Origin: Betaproteobacteria bacterium | Lineage (GTDB): Bacteria; Pseudomonadota; Gammaproteobacteria; Burkholderiales; Ferrovaceae | DNA: 53,093 nucleotides | Assembly (NCBI GenBank): GCA_028866015.1 | Contig: JAGWIW010000011.1 | Span: 1 to 53,093 of the forward strand | Direction: 5' to 3' | In this document: positions 7,980 through 17,290 of the stretch, piece by piece | Layout of the letters: each line of letters begins with the position of its first letter | Position numbering within the stretch: position 1 is the stretch's first letter | Notes under the pieces: generated by a model | What the model saw: the letters and a program-made list of their open reading frames with translations, nothing else | Databases searched by the model: none | Told to the model about the DNA's origin: nothing | Made by a program: the position numbers and the translations under genes

Positions 7980-10826
7980 ATGACCGATACGAAAAAAACG
8001 CTCAACCTGCCCGAAACCCCTTTTCCCATGAGGGCTGATCTTGCCAAGCGGGAACCCCTGTGGCTTGCCGCCTGGCAAAAGCAGCAGCGTTACCAGAAGC
8101 TGCGTGAGCATTGCGCCGGCCGCCCCCGTTTCATCCTTCACGACGGCCCGCCCTACGCCAACGGCGACATCCACATCGGCCATGCCGTGAACAAGATCCT
8201 CAAGGACATCATCATCAAAAGCAAAACCCTCTCCGGGTTTGATGCGCCCTATGTTCCGGGGTGGGATTGCCACGGCCTGCCGATCGAGCACCAGGTGGAA
8301 AAAACCCACGGCAAGAATCTCGACCCGGCCCATTTCCGTTCCCTTTGCCGCGACTATGCCGAGGCCCAGGTCGCCCGCCAGAAGGCCGATTTCATCCGCC
8401 TGGGCGTCATGGCGGATTGGGAGCATCCCTACCTCACCATGAATTTCCAGACAGAAGCCGACATCGTGCGCGCCCTGGCCACCATCTGGAAAAAGGGCTA
8501 TCTGGTGCAGGGGCAGAAACCGGTCAACTGGTGTCTTGATTGCGGTTCGGCGCTGGCCGAGGCGGAAGTGGAGTACGAGGACCGCCAGTCCACCGCCATC
8601 GATGTGGGCTTTCCTGTGGAAGACCGCACGGCCCTTGAGCGCATTTTCGGCATCGGGTTGGGTGACAAGCCCGCCTTTGCCGTGATCTGGACCACCACCC
8701 CATGGACCTTGCCTGCCAACCGGGCCGTGAGCGTTCACCCTGACCTCGGCTACGTTCTGGCCGAAACGGAAAAGGGATGGCTGCTGCTTCTGGGCGACCT
8801 GGCTGAGGCCAGCCTCGCGCGTTACGGCCTGACCGCCCTGACCAAGGCGGGCCCGGTGCAGGGCCGCGAGCTAGAACACCTGGCGCTGCGCCACCCCCTG
8901 CTCGACCGTCCCAGCCCGGTGATTTGCGGCGACCACGTCACGGTTGAAACCGGCACGGGGCTGGTGCATACGGCTCCCGCCCATGGCGTCGAAGATTACA
9001 TTGTCGGTCAGCGCTACCGCTTGCCGGTGGACAACCCCGTGGACGGCGCAGGCAGGTTCCTGCCCGGCATTCCGCTCGTCGCTGGACTGGGCGTATGGGC
9101 TGCCAACCCGGTTCTGATCGAAGCGCTGAAAACCGCGGGCGTGTTGCTCGCCGCAGCACCGCTCACGCACAGCTACCCTCATTGCTGGCGCCACAAGTCG
9201 CCCATCATTTTCAGGGCCACGCCGCAATGGTTCATCGCCATGGACCTGGCCCCGGCCCAGGGTCGGTCACTGCGCGACCAGGCCCGCCAGGCCGTTGCCG
9301 ACACCCATTTCTTCCCGGCCTGGGGGCGTGCACGCCTGTCCGCCATGATCGAAAACAGGCCCGACTGGTGTGTGTCCCGGCAGCGATCCTGGGGCGTGCC
9401 CATCCCGTTTTTTATCCATCGCACCAGCGGCGAACTGCACCCTGATACGGAAAACCTGGCTGAGCGCGTCGCCCGCAAGATTGAACAGCAAGGTATCGAA
9501 GCCTGGTTCCAGCTCGACCCTGCGGAGCTGTTGGGGGATGAAGCCTCCCAGTACCGCAAACTCACGGACACTCTCGACGTCTGGTTCGATTCGGGTACGA
9601 CCCACGCCTCCGTGCTGCGTCGCCGGACAGGGCTCCAGTATCCTGCCGATCTCTACCTCGAAGGCTCGGACCAGCACCGCGGCTGGTTCCAGTCATCGCT
9701 GCTGACCGGCTGTGCGCTGGATGGCCGTGCCCCCTACCGTTCCCTGTTGACCCACGGTTTTGTGGTGGACGGCCAGGGTCGGAAAATGAGCAAGTCGCTG
9801 GGCAATGTCATCCTGCCGCAAAAAGTGATGGACACCCTGGGCGCCGACAACCTGAGGCTGTGGGTTGCCAGCACGGATTATTCCGGGGAACTCAACCTGT
9901 CGGATGAAATCCTCAAGCGGGTGGTTGAAGCCTATCGCCGCATCCGCAACACCCTGCGCTTTCTGCTGGCCAACCTGGCCGATTTCGATGTCGCGCGGGA
10001 CGCCCTTCCGCCTGACCAATGGCTGGACATCGACCGTTATGCGCTGCACCTCACCCGTTCCCTGCAGGAACAGGTGACGGCCCATTATGCGCAATACGAA
10101 TTTCATCTGGTGGCCCAGAAACTGCAGACGTTCTGCTCGGAAGATCTGGGAGGTTTTTACCTCGATATCCTCAAGGATCGCCTGTACACCACGGCTGCCA
10201 CTTCACAGGCCCGCCGTGCCGCGCAAAATGCCCTGTGGCACATTACCCAAAGCCTGGTTCGCCTGATGGCACCCATCCTCACCTTTACCAGCGAAGAGGT
10301 TTGGGCCACCTTGCAAGGCACCACGCCGGACCAGTCGGAATCCATATTCCTGGAAGCCTGGCACGATTTGCCGGCGTTGCCTGACGAAGCCGCAATCGCC
10401 GACACCTGGACCAGCTTGCGCGCATTGCGCAGCCAGGTTCAAAAGCAGCTGGAAACATTGCGGGCGGCCGGAGTACTGGGTTCATCCCTGGCCGGAGAGG
10501 TCCGGCTCCATGCTGCCGGAAATGCGCTGGAGTGGCTGTCCCGGTTTGGGGACGACTTGCGCTTCGTATTCATCACCTCGAAAGCCGAAGTTCGTGACAG
10601 CGAGCAGCAGCCCTTGCCCGTGGACGCGGTGGAAGCAAGCCTTGAACTGCCGGGCCAGGCTGACCCGTTCACCATCGGCCTGGAAGTGGTGGCGAGCGCC
10701 CATGCCAAATGCGACCGCTGCTGGCATTACCGCGAAGATGTGGGCCGCAATGGCGCGTTCCCCGGCCTTTGCGGCCGGTGTGTGGCCAACCTCTCCGGCG
10801 CAGGAGAGCCGCGTCGCCATGCATAA
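7980..10826 (+). CDS. ileS: Isoleucyl-tRNA synthetase
   Basis: A 948-residue class-Ia synthetase charging tRNA-Ile. HIGH is at residues 65-68 within [15 protein letters not shown], and KMSKS at 602-606. The editing CP1 domain lies between them, and a C-terminal zinc finger has CDRC (911-914) and CGRC (931-934). This domain order is the normal bacterial form. The frame is open further upstream, but the ATG at 7980, one base after the ribF TGA, gives the usual N-terminus [19 protein letters not shown]. Its 3' end overlaps lspA by eight bases. IleRS genes next to lspA are a conserved pairing. Confidence 0.98.
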   Translation: MTDTKKTLNLPETPFPMRADLAKREPLWLAAWQKQQRYQKLREHCAGRPRFILHDGPPYANGDIHIGHAVNKILKDIIIKSKTLSGFDAPYVPGWDCHGLPIEHQVEKTHGKNLDPAHFRSLCRDYAEAQVARQKADFIRLGVMADWEHPYLTMNFQTEADIVRALATIWKKGYLVQGQKPVNWCLDCGSALAEAEVEYEDRQSTAIDVGFPVEDRTALERIFGIGLGDKPAFAVIWTTTPWTLPANRAVSVHPDLGYVLAETEKGWLLLLGDLAEASLARYGLTALTKAGPVQGRELEHLALRHPLLDRPSPVICGDHVTVETGTGLVHTAPAHGVEDYIVGQRYRLPVDNPVDGAGRFLPGIPLVAGLGVWAANPVLIEALKTAGVLLAAAPLTHSYPHCWRHKSPIIFRATPQWFIAMDLAPAQGRSLRDQARQAVADTHFFPAWGRARLSAMIENRPDWCVSRQRSWGVPIPFFIHRTSGELHPDTENLAERVARKIEQQGIEAWFQLDPAELLGDEASQYRKLTDTLDVWFDSGTTHASVLRRRTGLQYPADLYLEGSDQHRGWFQSSLLTGCALDGRAPYRSLLTHGFVVDGQGRKMSKSLGNVILPQKVMDTLGADNLRLWVASTDYSGELNLSDEILKRVVEAYRRIRNTLRFLLANLADFDVARDALPPDQWLDIDRYALHLTRSLQEQVTAHYAQYEFHLVAQKLQTFCSEDLGGFYLDILKDRLYTTAATSQARRAAQNALWHITQSLVRLMAPILTFTSEEVWATLQGTTPDQSESIFLEAWHDLPALPDEAAIADTWTSLRALRSQVQKQLETLRAAGVLGSSLAGEVRLHAAGNALEWLSRFGDDLRFVFITSKAEVRDSEQQPLPVDAVEASLELPGQADPFTIGLEVVASAHAKCDRCWHYREDVGRNGAFPGLCGRCVANLSGAGEPRRHA

Positions 10827-11283
10827 TTTTTTTCGCTGGAGTCTGCTTGCCTTCGTTGTGGCTCTGCTCGACCAGTGGAGCAAACAGGCGATCGTCTCCT
10901 GGATGGGCGTGCGGCCCCTGGTTCGCGTCAATGATTTTTTCAATCTGGTGCTGGCCCACAACCAGGGGGCCGCATTCAGTTTCCTGGCCAATGCCGGCGG
11001 CTGGCAGCGGGGATTCTTCAGCCTGATCGCCTTGGCAGCCATCGTTTTCATCGGTATCCTGATTTTCCGCCACCCGTCACAGCCGCGCTTTTGCTTTGGC
11101 CTGACCCTGATCATGGGCGGCGCTCTGGGCAACCTGATCGACCGCGTGCGCTGGGGAACGGTCACCGATTTCATCCAGTGGCATGTGGGCCAGCATTACT
11201 GGCCCGCCTTCAATCTGGCGGATTCAGCCATCACGCTGGGGGTGGCAGTCCTGTTGTGGGATGGCCTGAAGGCACGCAAATGA
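10819..11283 (+). CDS. lspA: Lipoprotein signal peptidase (signal peptidase II)
   Basis: A 154-residue inner-membrane aspartyl protease with four hydrophobic segments that removes signal peptides from prolipoproteins such as FlgH in this window. The conserved boxes [23 protein letters not shown] (D117) and FNLADSAI (D135) are present; the last two supply the expected catalytic aspartate dyad. The ATG at 10819 was chosen because it overlaps the end of ileS (ATGCATAA) and gives the standard N-terminus. Its TGA overlaps the start of the next gene as ATGA, implying translational coupling. Confidence 0.97.
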   Translation: MHNFFRWSLLAFVVALLDQWSKQAIVSWMGVRPLVRVNDFFNLVLAHNQGAAFSFLANAGGWQRGFFSLIALAAIVFIGILIFRHPSQPRFCFGLTLIMGGALGNLIDRVRWGTVTDFIQWHVGQHYWPAFNLADSAITLGVAVLLWDGLKARK

Positions 11284-11936
11284 CCGATTGGAACAAGCTC
11301 ATCCAGGCAAAGATCGCCCTCGCCCACCGGGAAATGAAACCCGGCAAGGTGAATGCCAACGCACGCATCCCTCCGGGCCAAACCGAGGTGCGCAATTTCC
11401 CGATCCTGGATCTGGGCATCCGCCCCCTCATTCCGCTGGAGCAATGGCGCCTGCGGATATTTGGCCTGGTGGAGCGGGAACTTGACCTGGACTGGACAGC
11501 CTTTTTGTCCCTCCCCCAGACCACGTCCATTTCCGATTTCCACTGCGTGACCCGCTGGTCGCAGCTTGACATGGAATGGCATGGGGTCCTGGCGCGCGAC
11601 CTTCTGCTCCTGACCAGCCCCCAGCCTGCGGCCCGCTTCGTCACGCTGCACAGCTACGACGATTACAGCACCAACCTCCCGCTTGAAGCATTGCTCGACG
11701 ACGATGTCATCATCGCCCATCGCTGGGCCGGGCAACCCATCCCGCGCGATCATGGCGGACCCGTGCGCATCATCGTGCCCAAACGCTATGCCTGGAAAGG
11801 GGCCAAATGGCTGAAAGCCATCGAACTGCATGAAAGGGATCGCCCGGGGTTCTGGGAAGTGCGTGGCTACCATAACGAAGGGGATCCCTGGAAAGAACAG
11901 CGTTTTGGCTGGCCCGGGCAACCCGGGGAGGAATGA
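11280..11936 (+). CDS. Sulfite-oxidase-like molybdopterin-dependent oxidoreductase
   Basis: A 218-residue protein of the sulfite oxidase Mo-pterin fold, YuiH-like subgroup. The molybdenum-ligating cysteine is C89 in [17 protein letters not shown], and the C-terminal half has the family blocks [24 protein letters not shown] and [14 protein letters not shown]. No Tat or Sec signal is visible, so it is probably cytoplasmic; there is no haem domain. The substrate is unknown, and sulfite is only a suggestion from the family and from nearby cysB/TauE. ATGA overlaps at both ends tie it to lspA and ispH. It occupies the position held by the peptidyl-prolyl isomerase gene fkpB in the E. coli operon. 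Confidence 0.88.
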   Translation: MTDWNKLIQAKIALAHREMKPGKVNANARIPPGQTEVRNFPILDLGIRPLIPLEQWRLRIFGLVERELDLDWTAFLSLPQTTSISDFHCVTRWSQLDMEWHGVLARDLLLLTSPQPAARFVTLHSYDDYSTNLPLEALLDDDVIIAHRWAGQPIPRDHGGPVRIIVPKRYAWKGAKWLKAIELHERDRPGFWEVRGYHNEGDPWKEQRFGWPGQPGEE

Positions 11937-12874
11937 TCATGGCTGCTCCGAAGATCCCTGTGCTGCTTGCCAATCCCCGCGGTTTCTGTGCCGGCGTTGA
12001 CCGGGCCATCGAGATCGTGGAACGCGCCCTCGAACGATTCGGCCCCCCCATCTACGTGCGCCATGAAGTGGTTCACAACCGCTTTGTGGTGGACAACCTG
12101 AAAGCAAAGGGAGCCGTCTTCATCGAGGAACTGGGCGAAGCCCCCATGGGGGCCACGGTCATATTCAGCGCCCACGGCGTGTCGCTTGCCGTCCGCGCCG
12201 AAGCTGAATCCCGGGGGCTGCGCGTTTTTGATGCAACCTGCCCACTCGTCACCAAAGTCCATACGGAAGTGTCACGCCTGCACGCGGCAGGCCGGGAAAT
12301 CGTCATGATCGGGCATCGAGGCCATCCGGAGGTGGAAGGAACCCTGGGACAGGCTCCCGACCGCATCTATCTCGTGGAAACGCCGGACGATGTGGCCCAG
12401 CTCTCCATCCAGAACCCGGAGGCACTGTCCTACGTGACGCAGACGACCCTCTCCGTGGACGACGCCCAGCGGGTCATACAGGCCCTGCGCACGCGCTTTC
12501 CGTCCATCCAGGGCCCCCGCAAGGACGACATCTGCTACGCCACCCAAAATCGCCAGGACGCGGTCAAGTCCCTGACCACGGTTGCCGACCTGATCATCGT
12601 GGTGGGCTCTCCCACCAGTTCCAACTCCAACCGGCTGCGCGAAGTGGCAACGCACCGGGGAATCGAAGCCTACATGGTGGACCGTGCCTCTGACGTTCGC
12701 CCCGAGTGGCTGGCCGGAAAAACCAGGATTGGGGTCACCGCCGGCGCCTCGGCCCCCGAAGTGCTGGTTTCGGAAGTCATCGATCGCCTCAGGGAGCTTG
12801 GCGCCGGGGAAATTGGGGAGATGTCCGGAACGCCGGAAAACGTCGTATTTCCCCTGCCCAAGGCCCTGGGATAA
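11933..12874 (+). CDS. ispH: 4-hydroxy-3-methylbut-2-enyl diphosphate reductase
   Basis: A 313-residue iron-sulfur enzyme performing the last step of the MEP isoprenoid pathway, HMBPP to IPP and DMAPP. The three cluster-binding cysteines are visible: C19 in [13 protein letters not shown]103 in DATCPLVTK and C201 in [17 protein letters not shown] and the SxN-type motif PTSSNSNRL are also in place. The ATG at 11933 overlaps the preceding TGA; another ATG at 11939 would give a protein two residues shorter. It is the last gene of the ribF-ileS-lspA operon, as in E. coli. Confidence 0.97.
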   Translation: MIMAAPKIPVLLANPRGFCAGVDRAIEIVERALERFGPPIYVRHEVVHNRFVVDNLKAKGAVFIEELGEAPMGATVIFSAHGVSLAVRAEAESRGLRVFDATCPLVTKVHTEVSRLHAAGREIVMIGHRGHPEVEGTLGQAPDRIYLVETPDDVAQLSIQNPEALSYVTQTTLSVDDAQRVIQALRTRFPSIQGPRKDDICYATQNRQDAVKSLTTVADLIIVVGSPTSSNSNRLREVATHRGIEAYMVDRASDVRPEWLAGKTRIGVTAGASAPEVLVSEVIDRLRELGAGEIGEMSGTPENVVFPLPKALG

Positions 12875-12904
12875 TTGATATCCACAACCGTTCCGGGCTA
12901 TATT
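12875..12904 (+). promoter_or_regulatory. Sigma-70 promoter of the Irr-like regulator gene
   Basis: TTGATA (12875-12880), an 18-base spacer and TATATT (12899-12904) directly after the ispH stop. The predicted transcript start is about 40 bases before the ATG at 12950. No recognisable iron box was seen across it. Confidence 0.65.
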
Positions 12905-12949
12905 GAACGCCATGCGCTGAAATCAAAAAGGGATTCAAGCCTCATCACC

Positions 12950-13372
12950 ATGGACACCATGATTTCCGATCGCCCTCTCCTGGCTGAAATGCTGCGCCGG
13001 CACGACATCATCCCCACCCACCAGCGGCTTATCATTGCGCAAGTCCTGTTTGCCCGCCATCAGCACGTGTCAGCCGACCAGTTGCTCTCTCTCGTCAACG
13101 AGCAACATGCGGGCGTTTCCAAGGCCACCATATACAACACGCTGAACCTGTTTGAAGAGAAGGGCCTTGTACGCGGCGTGATCGTCGACCCCGTGCGCGT
13201 GTTTTACGACACCAACACCTTGCCGCACCATCATTTCTTTGATGAGGAAACCGGAACCCTGACAGACATCGAGTCAGACAGCCTGTCCATTGACGGCCTG
13301 CCGGCGCTACCCGCAGGCATGGTGCAGGAACGCGTGGATATCGTCGTGCGCATCCGGCGCCAATACCAATAG
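12950..13372 (+). CDS. Fur-superfamily regulator of the Irr type
   Basis: A 140-residue member of the Fur superfamily. The N-terminal winged helix has THQRLIIAQVLF, followed by the recognition helix KATIYNTLNLFEEKGLV. The dimerisation domain has the triple histidine HHH at residues 93-95 in LPHHHFFDEETG. It lacks the CxxC zinc pairs of classical Fur and Zur. Its YDTNT-HHHFF pattern and the tail DGLPALPAGM...RVDIVVRIRR read like Irr, the haem-responsive iron regulator of alphaproteobacteria; that comparison is from memory of the family. The reading frame is open from 12875 (TTG), but the ATG at 12950 lies after a promoter and is preferred; ATG 12959 is possible. Confidence 0.85.
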   Translation: MDTMISDRPLLAEMLRRHDIIPTHQRLIIAQVLFARHQHVSADQLLSLVNEQHAGVSKATIYNTLNLFEEKGLVRGVIVDPVRVFYDTNTLPHHHFFDEETGTLTDIESDSLSIDGLPALPAGMVQERVDIVVRIRRQYQ

Positions 13373-13403
13373 TTTTCCGGAAACTTCTTTTCCCAGCCCC
13401 CTC

Positions 13404-14315
13404 ATGATGTCACCTGTCCTCCTTGTCGGTGGCAGCGGGTTTGTTGGCCGTTCCGTGACGGCACGCCTGATCGAGCACGGCCACACCGTCACCATTCCCA
13501 CGCGGCGCCTGGTTCGACCGGAACGCGTGGCACGCATGCCCAAGGTGAAATGGGTTCAGGGATCGGTGCACGATGCCCCGTTCCTGGCGGATTTATGCCG
13601 CTCCCTCGGTCCTGATGGAGTCGTCATCAACCTGGTGGGGACACTCCATGACCGCCCCGGACAGCCTTATGGAGAAAAATTCAAATCTGTCCATGTGGAT
13701 CTGGTGCGTCAGTTGGTGGAAGCCATGACTGCGGCAGGAATCCGCCGTTACATCCACATGAGCGCCTTGGGAGCAGACTCCGGCGGGCCCTCCATGTACC
13801 AGCGCAGCAAAGGGGATGGCGAGCAGCTGGTCCGCTCCAGCGGGCTGGAATGGACCATTTTCAGGCCATCCGTGATTTTCGGGGCACGTGACAACTTCAT
13901 CAACCTGTTTTCCCGGCTGGCATCACGCCTGCCCGTGATGCCCCTTGCCTGCTCCGGCGCAAAATTCCAGCCGGTCAGCGTGGAAAATGTTGCCGAAGCC
14001 CTGGTACGGGCAATCGACATGCCCCACGCCGTCGGCCAAAGCTATGACCTGGCCGGCCCGGAAGTGTGGACGCTGGCGCAACTGGTCCGATTTGCCGCGC
14101 GCCGCGCAGGCCATGCCCGGCCGGTAGTGCCGCTGCCCCTTTGGGTTGGCATCGTGCAGGCCTACCTGTTCGAACTGCTTCCGGGAGACCCCCTGATGTC
14201 GCGGGACAATATTGCATCCATGCGGGTCGACAACGTGCTCCCCCCAGGTTCCGACCAGGTACTCGATACCGTTTTCGGCATTTTCCCCGAGCCGCTCGAG
14301 AGCCTTTCAAAATGA
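13404..14315 (+). CDS. NDUFA9-like NAD(P)-binding atypical SDR (epimerase family)
   Basis: A 303-residue extended/atypical short-chain dehydrogenase. The Rossmann motif GGSGFVG is at residues 9-15, followed by the NAD(P)-contacting TRR. It lacks the canonical YxxxK catalytic pair in the usual context (YQRSKGDGE is the nearest) and resembles the complex-I NDUFA9 / YfcH-like proteins, whose role is uncertain. Two adjacent ATG codons (13404 and 13407) could start it. The frame is open further upstream, over the regulator gene, without family similarity. The stop overlaps the next gene as ATGA, so the two are coupled. Confidence 0.85.
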   Translation: MMSPVLLVGGSGFVGRSVTARLIEHGHTVTIPTRRLVRPERVARMPKVKWVQGSVHDAPFLADLCRSLGPDGVVINLVGTLHDRPGQPYGEKFKSVHVDLVRQLVEAMTAAGIRRYIHMSALGADSGGPSMYQRSKGDGEQLVRSSGLEWTIFRPSVIFGARDNFINLFSRLASRLPVMPLACSGAKFQPVSVENVAEALVRAIDMPHAVGQSYDLAGPEVWTLAQLVRFAARRAGHARPVVPLPLWVGIVQAYLFELLPGDPLMSRDNIASMRVDNVLPPGSDQVLDTVFGIFPEPLESLSK

Positions 14316-15103
14316 GTACTCCAAGTGCCGCTGCCGGCATTGCCCTGGTCACGGGAGCGGCCCGGCGCCTGGGAAGGAGCATGGCGCTCGCCCTTGCTGC
14401 AGCAGGATGGGATATCGCCATTCACTGCCATCGCTCACGGGAGGAAGCGCTTGAAACCGCTGAAGAAGTGAAGCGTCTGGGGCGTCGCGTCCTGGTTCTG
14501 CAGGCAGACCTGTCCTCCCCGGAAGAAACGGGCAAGTTGCTGCCCGAATGCAGGGCACGCCTGGGACTTCCGCATTGCCTCGTCAACAATGCCTCGCTGT
14601 TTGAATTCGACGACGGGAACAACGTCCAGCCGGAGCTCCTGCAACGCCATATGGCCGTCAACCTCAGCGCGCCCCTGCTGCTCTCGCGCGCGCTTTTTCA
14701 TGCCCATCGCGAGGCCTGTCCTGACGGCCCCAATCTTTCACCCGGCGTCATCATCAACCTGCTGGACCAGAAACTGATCAACCTGAACCCGGATTTCCTT
14801 TCATACACGCTGTCCAAGGCGGCCCTGGAAACGGCCACCCTGGCCCTGGCCCGGACCTATGCCCCCTGGTTGCGCGTGGTCGGACTGGCGCCTGGCATCA
14901 CGCTGCCATCCGGCCCCCAGAGCGAAGCGGATTTCGCGCGTGCCCATCATCAGACTCCGCTGGGCCATGCGTCCTATCCACAGGACATTGCACAAGCGGC
15001 CGTTTACCTGGCGTCCGCGCCAGCCGTCACGGGAACCACCCTGTACGTGGATGGCGGCCAGCACCTGCAACCATCCCGTCGGGACATCATGTTCCAATCC
15101 TGA
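14312..15103 (+). CDS. SDR of the pteridine reductase / FolM type
   Basis: A 263-residue short-chain dehydrogenase. The cofactor loop is TGAARRLGRS (from residue 14) and NNAS is near 92. The catalytic set is D152, Y165 and K169 (NLLDQK and YTLSK), with Asp in place of the usual SDR serine. The D-Y-K spacing of 13 and 4 equals that of Leishmania PTR1 (D181, Y194, K198), and TGAARRLGRS also resembles PTR1. Reduction of dihydropterins, for example dihydromonapterin as in FolM, is therefore likely but unproven. The ATG at 14312 overlaps the preceding stop. Confidence 0.85.
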   Translation: MSTPSAAAGIALVTGAARRLGRSMALALAAAGWDIAIHCHRSREEALETAEEVKRLGRRVLVLQADLSSPEETGKLLPECRARLGLPHCLVNNASLFEFDDGNNVQPELLQRHMAVNLSAPLLLSRALFHAHREACPDGPNLSPGVIINLLDQKLINLNPDFLSYTLSKAALETATLALARTYAPWLRVVGLAPGITLPSGPQSEADFARAHHQTPLGHASYPQDIAQAAVYLASAPAVTGTTLYVDGGQHLQPSRRDIMFQS

Positions 15104-15128
15104 CGGCAACCCCCTGTTGGGGTATAAT
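15100..15128 (+). promoter_or_regulatory. Sigma-70 promoter of tRNA-Thr
   Basis: CTGACG (15100-15105), 17-base spacer, perfect TATAAT (15123-15128), 15 bases before the tRNA 5' end. The spacer contains the short inverted repeat CCCC-TGTT-GGGG. Confidence 0.8.
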
Positions 15129-15143
15129 CCCGCTTTTCCCGGA

Positions 15144-15219
<76 letters not shown>

Positions 15220-15266
15220 TAAAATCAAGAGCGCATTCCGGGGACAGTGTTAACACGCTACACCCG

Positions 15267-15284
15267 AACGGGTTCTTGCCCGTT
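15267..15284 (+). terminator. Possible terminator after tRNA-Thr
   Basis: AACGGG-TTCTTG-CCCGTT, a 6-bp stem followed only by TTTCCC. The rest of 15220-15424 contains a 10-base palindrome GTGTTAACAC (15247-15256) and nothing else I recognise. Confidence 0.35.
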
Positions 15285-15424
15285 TCCCAGATACCGACCT
15301 TCTATGCCGGACTGTAAAGAATGTCTCGGTAATTACCCAAGCCCCAACGGAGAGAAACGCCTCCAGATTGCTGTAGCCCGCCGCCCCTGATATCCTCAAG
15401 CCCTTTGGCCGGCTTGCCCAAAAA

Positions 15425-17179
15425 ATGACCAAAAGCTTTATCAAAGCTAAAAATGCAGCCCATTCCGCGGAAGCCAGGTTCCAGCAGGCCCACAGACTTT
15501 ACGATCGCGGTCAATTTTCCAAGGCAAAGGCACTCCTCGAAGAAGCCCTAAAACTTCAGCCCGCGTACTACCATGCGCAGCTTTTGTTAGGGCTGATTGC
15601 AGACCATGCAAATCATCTGGAATCGGCCGTTGAGTTGATAGAAAGGGCCATATCCCTGCAACCAGAGGTTGCCGAAGGTTATTTCGCCCTGGGCAACACG
15701 CTAAGAAAGCTCAACAAGCTTCATGAGGCCTCAAAGAATTTTGCCAAAGCCATCACGCTCAAGCCCGATTATGTCGACGCTTACTACAATTGCGGCCTCG
15801 TGCTTCAAGACCTCAAAGAGTATGCCGTAGCACTGCGGTGCTATGACAAGGCGATTTCCCTCAAGCCTGATTTTGCTACTGCGCACAATAATCGCGCCAA
15901 TGTTCTCAAGGATCTCCGTCAGTTTGACGCAGCACTGGCCGGCTATAGCAAGGCCATCATGCTGAGCCCCGATCTTGCTCAGGCATACTGCAATCGGGGC
16001 ATCGTATTCAGCGATACCGGACGGTTCGAGGATGCATTAGCAGATTTTGACAGGTCCTTGTCGATCAAGCCTGATTTTGCAGAGGCCTATAGCAATCGTG
16101 CTGATACGCTCAGAGTTTTAAACCGGTTTCAGGAATCGTTGGAAAGTTACGACAAGGCCTTATCGCTCAATCCCAATCTGGCTGAAGCGCGATTTAATAA
16201 ATCAGTTCTCCTATTGCTTCTTGGCAATCTCGCTGACGGCTGGGAGGCTTATGAATGGCGCTGGAAAAAACTCAAGATTGATCTTGGATCCATTGGGAAG
16301 CCCTTATGGCGAGGCGACGTATCCATCAAGGACAAGACAATTTATCTGTTCGCAGAGCAGGGGCTTGGGGATACCCTTCAGTTTTGCCGTTACGTCAAAC
16401 TGGTTGCCGATCTTGGCGCAAAAGTCATCCTGCAGGTACAACCCCCTCTTGTGACGCTTTTGAAGGACCTGGAAGGGGCCTGGAAAATCTGCACAGCAGG
16501 GGATCACATTCCGCCATTTGACTACTATTGCCCGCTGTTAAGCCTGCCATTGGCATTCAAGACGCTGACAGATACGATTCCTGCAGACATTCCATACATA
16601 AAATGCCCACCAGAAAAATCAGCCTTCTGGAAAGGCCGTTTTGAAGAAAGCGGGCGGCTACGCGTCGGTATTGTCTGGTCTGGGGGATATAGGCCCAACG
16701 AGCCCGACTTATGGGTGGTAAATGAACGAAGAAACATCCCGCTTGCCAAATTTGAACCCCTCAATATGCCCGGCATTGTTTTTTACAGCCTGCAGAAGGG
16801 TGAAGAAGCTGTGTCGCAGTTGCGTGCGCTAAAAGAAGCCTCTTGGCAAGGCCCTGAAATCATAGACTTTTCAGATGAGTTCAACGATTTTTCAGACACG
16901 ATGGGATTTATCGACCATTTGGATCTGGTGATTGCCGTGGACACCTCCACGGCACATTTGGCTGGCGCCATGGGCAAACCGGTCTGGATACTCAACAGAT
17001 TTGATACTTGCTGGCGCTGGATGCTGGAGACAACACGCACGCCGTGGTATCCGACCGCAACCCTGATCAGACAGCCCGCGATGGGCGACTGGGATAGCGT
17101 CATTGCCATGGTCAGGACCAAGCTCGGAGAATACCTACATTCCAGACTGGACGATGCCTCCCTTGCGCGTCCTGTGTAG
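15425..17179 (+). CDS. TPR repeat protein with C-terminal glycosyltransferase-like domain
   Basis: A 584-residue protein. About eight tetratricopeptide repeats fill residues 16-290, each with the spaced W/L-G-A-P pattern (for example YDKAISLKPDFATAHNNRAN). The C-terminal half (about 290-570) has blocks AEQGLGDTLQFCRYV, GIVWSGG and LDLVIAVDTSTAHLAGAMG, as in heptosyltransferase-like (GT9/GT41-related) domains. The same architecture recurs in the gene at 34905-36239. The role may be protein or flagellin glycosylation, but no acceptor is known. Composition differs from its neighbours: lines I counted are about 37-53% GC, and AT-ending codons are common. It stands alone next to tRNA-Thr, with no clear ribosome binding site. 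Confidence 0.88.
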   Translation: MTKSFIKAKNAAHSAEARFQQAHRLYDRGQFSKAKALLEEALKLQPAYYHAQLLLGLIADHANHLESAVELIERAISLQPEVAEGYFALGNTLRKLNKLHEASKNFAKAITLKPDYVDAYYNCGLVLQDLKEYAVALRCYDKAISLKPDFATAHNNRANVLKDLRQFDAALAGYSKAIMLSPDLAQAYCNRGIVFSDTGRFEDALADFDRSLSIKPDFAEAYSNRADTLRVLNRFQESLESYDKALSLNPNLAEARFNKSVLLLLLGNLADGWEAYEWRWKKLKIDLGSIGKPLWRGDVSIKDKTIYLFAEQGLGDTLQFCRYVKLVADLGAKVILQVQPPLVTLLKDLEGAWKICTAGDHIPPFDYYCPLLSLPLAFKTLTDTIPADIPYIKCPPEKSAFWKGRFEESGRLRVGIVWSGGYRPNEPDLWVVNERRNIPLAKFEPLNMPGIVFYSLQKGEEAVSQLRALKEASWQGPEIIDFSDEFNDFSDTMGFIDHLDLVIAVDTSTAHLAGAMGKPVWILNRFDTCWRWMLETTRTPWYPTATLIRQPAMGDWDSVIAMVRTKLGEYLHSRLDDASLARPV

Positions 17180-17228
17180 AATGAACATTGACAAAGCGCC
17201 TTCCAACAGCACTTCTGCGTTCTTCCTC

Positions 17229-17255
17229 TAAAGTTTTCCCTCAACTTGCCGACAA
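17229..17255 (+). promoter_or_regulatory. FliA (sigma-28) promoter of the HDOD-CheB-HD-GYP-PLP operon
   Basis: TAAAGTTT (17229-17236), an 11-base spacer, then GCCGACAA (17248-17255). Against the enterobacterial FliA consensus TAAAGTTT-N11-GCCGATAA only one base differs. It ends 35 bases before the GTG start of the HDOD gene, the right distance for a promoter. This puts the operon in the late flagellar class. A second FliA-type site upstream of flgK supports use of this sigma factor in the organism. Confidence 0.88.
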
Positions 17256-17270
17256 CCCACAGGTTGTGGG
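17256..17270. repeat. Inverted repeat at the predicted FliA transcript start
   Basis: CCCACA-GGT-TGTGGG, immediately after the FliA -10 box and followed by AAAAAA. It lies over the expected start site (about 17262), so an operator is more plausible than a transcribed hairpin. Function unknown. Confidence 0.4.
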
Positions 17271-17290
17271 AAAAAAGATAAGGTGATTAC

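Noticed and set aside
12875-12949. N-terminal extension of the Irr-like protein from TTG 12875
   Set aside because: It would begin inside the -35 box of the promoter at 12875-12904 and adds 25 residues with no family similarity.
13374-13383. Palindrome TTTCCGGAAA after the Irr-like gene as an operator
   Set aside because: Ten-base palindromes are expected by chance in a window of this size. It has no promoter beside it and no second copy near iron genes here.
15247-15256. Palindrome GTGTTAACAC after tRNA-Thr
   Set aside because: Short, single, and without associated boxes; no function can be supported.
15315-15341. FliA-like -35 TAAAGAAT upstream of the 15425 TPR gene
   Set aside because: With an 11-base spacer the -10 would be TACCCAAG, matching the GCCGATAA consensus at only two positions. 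It is also about 83 bases from the start.
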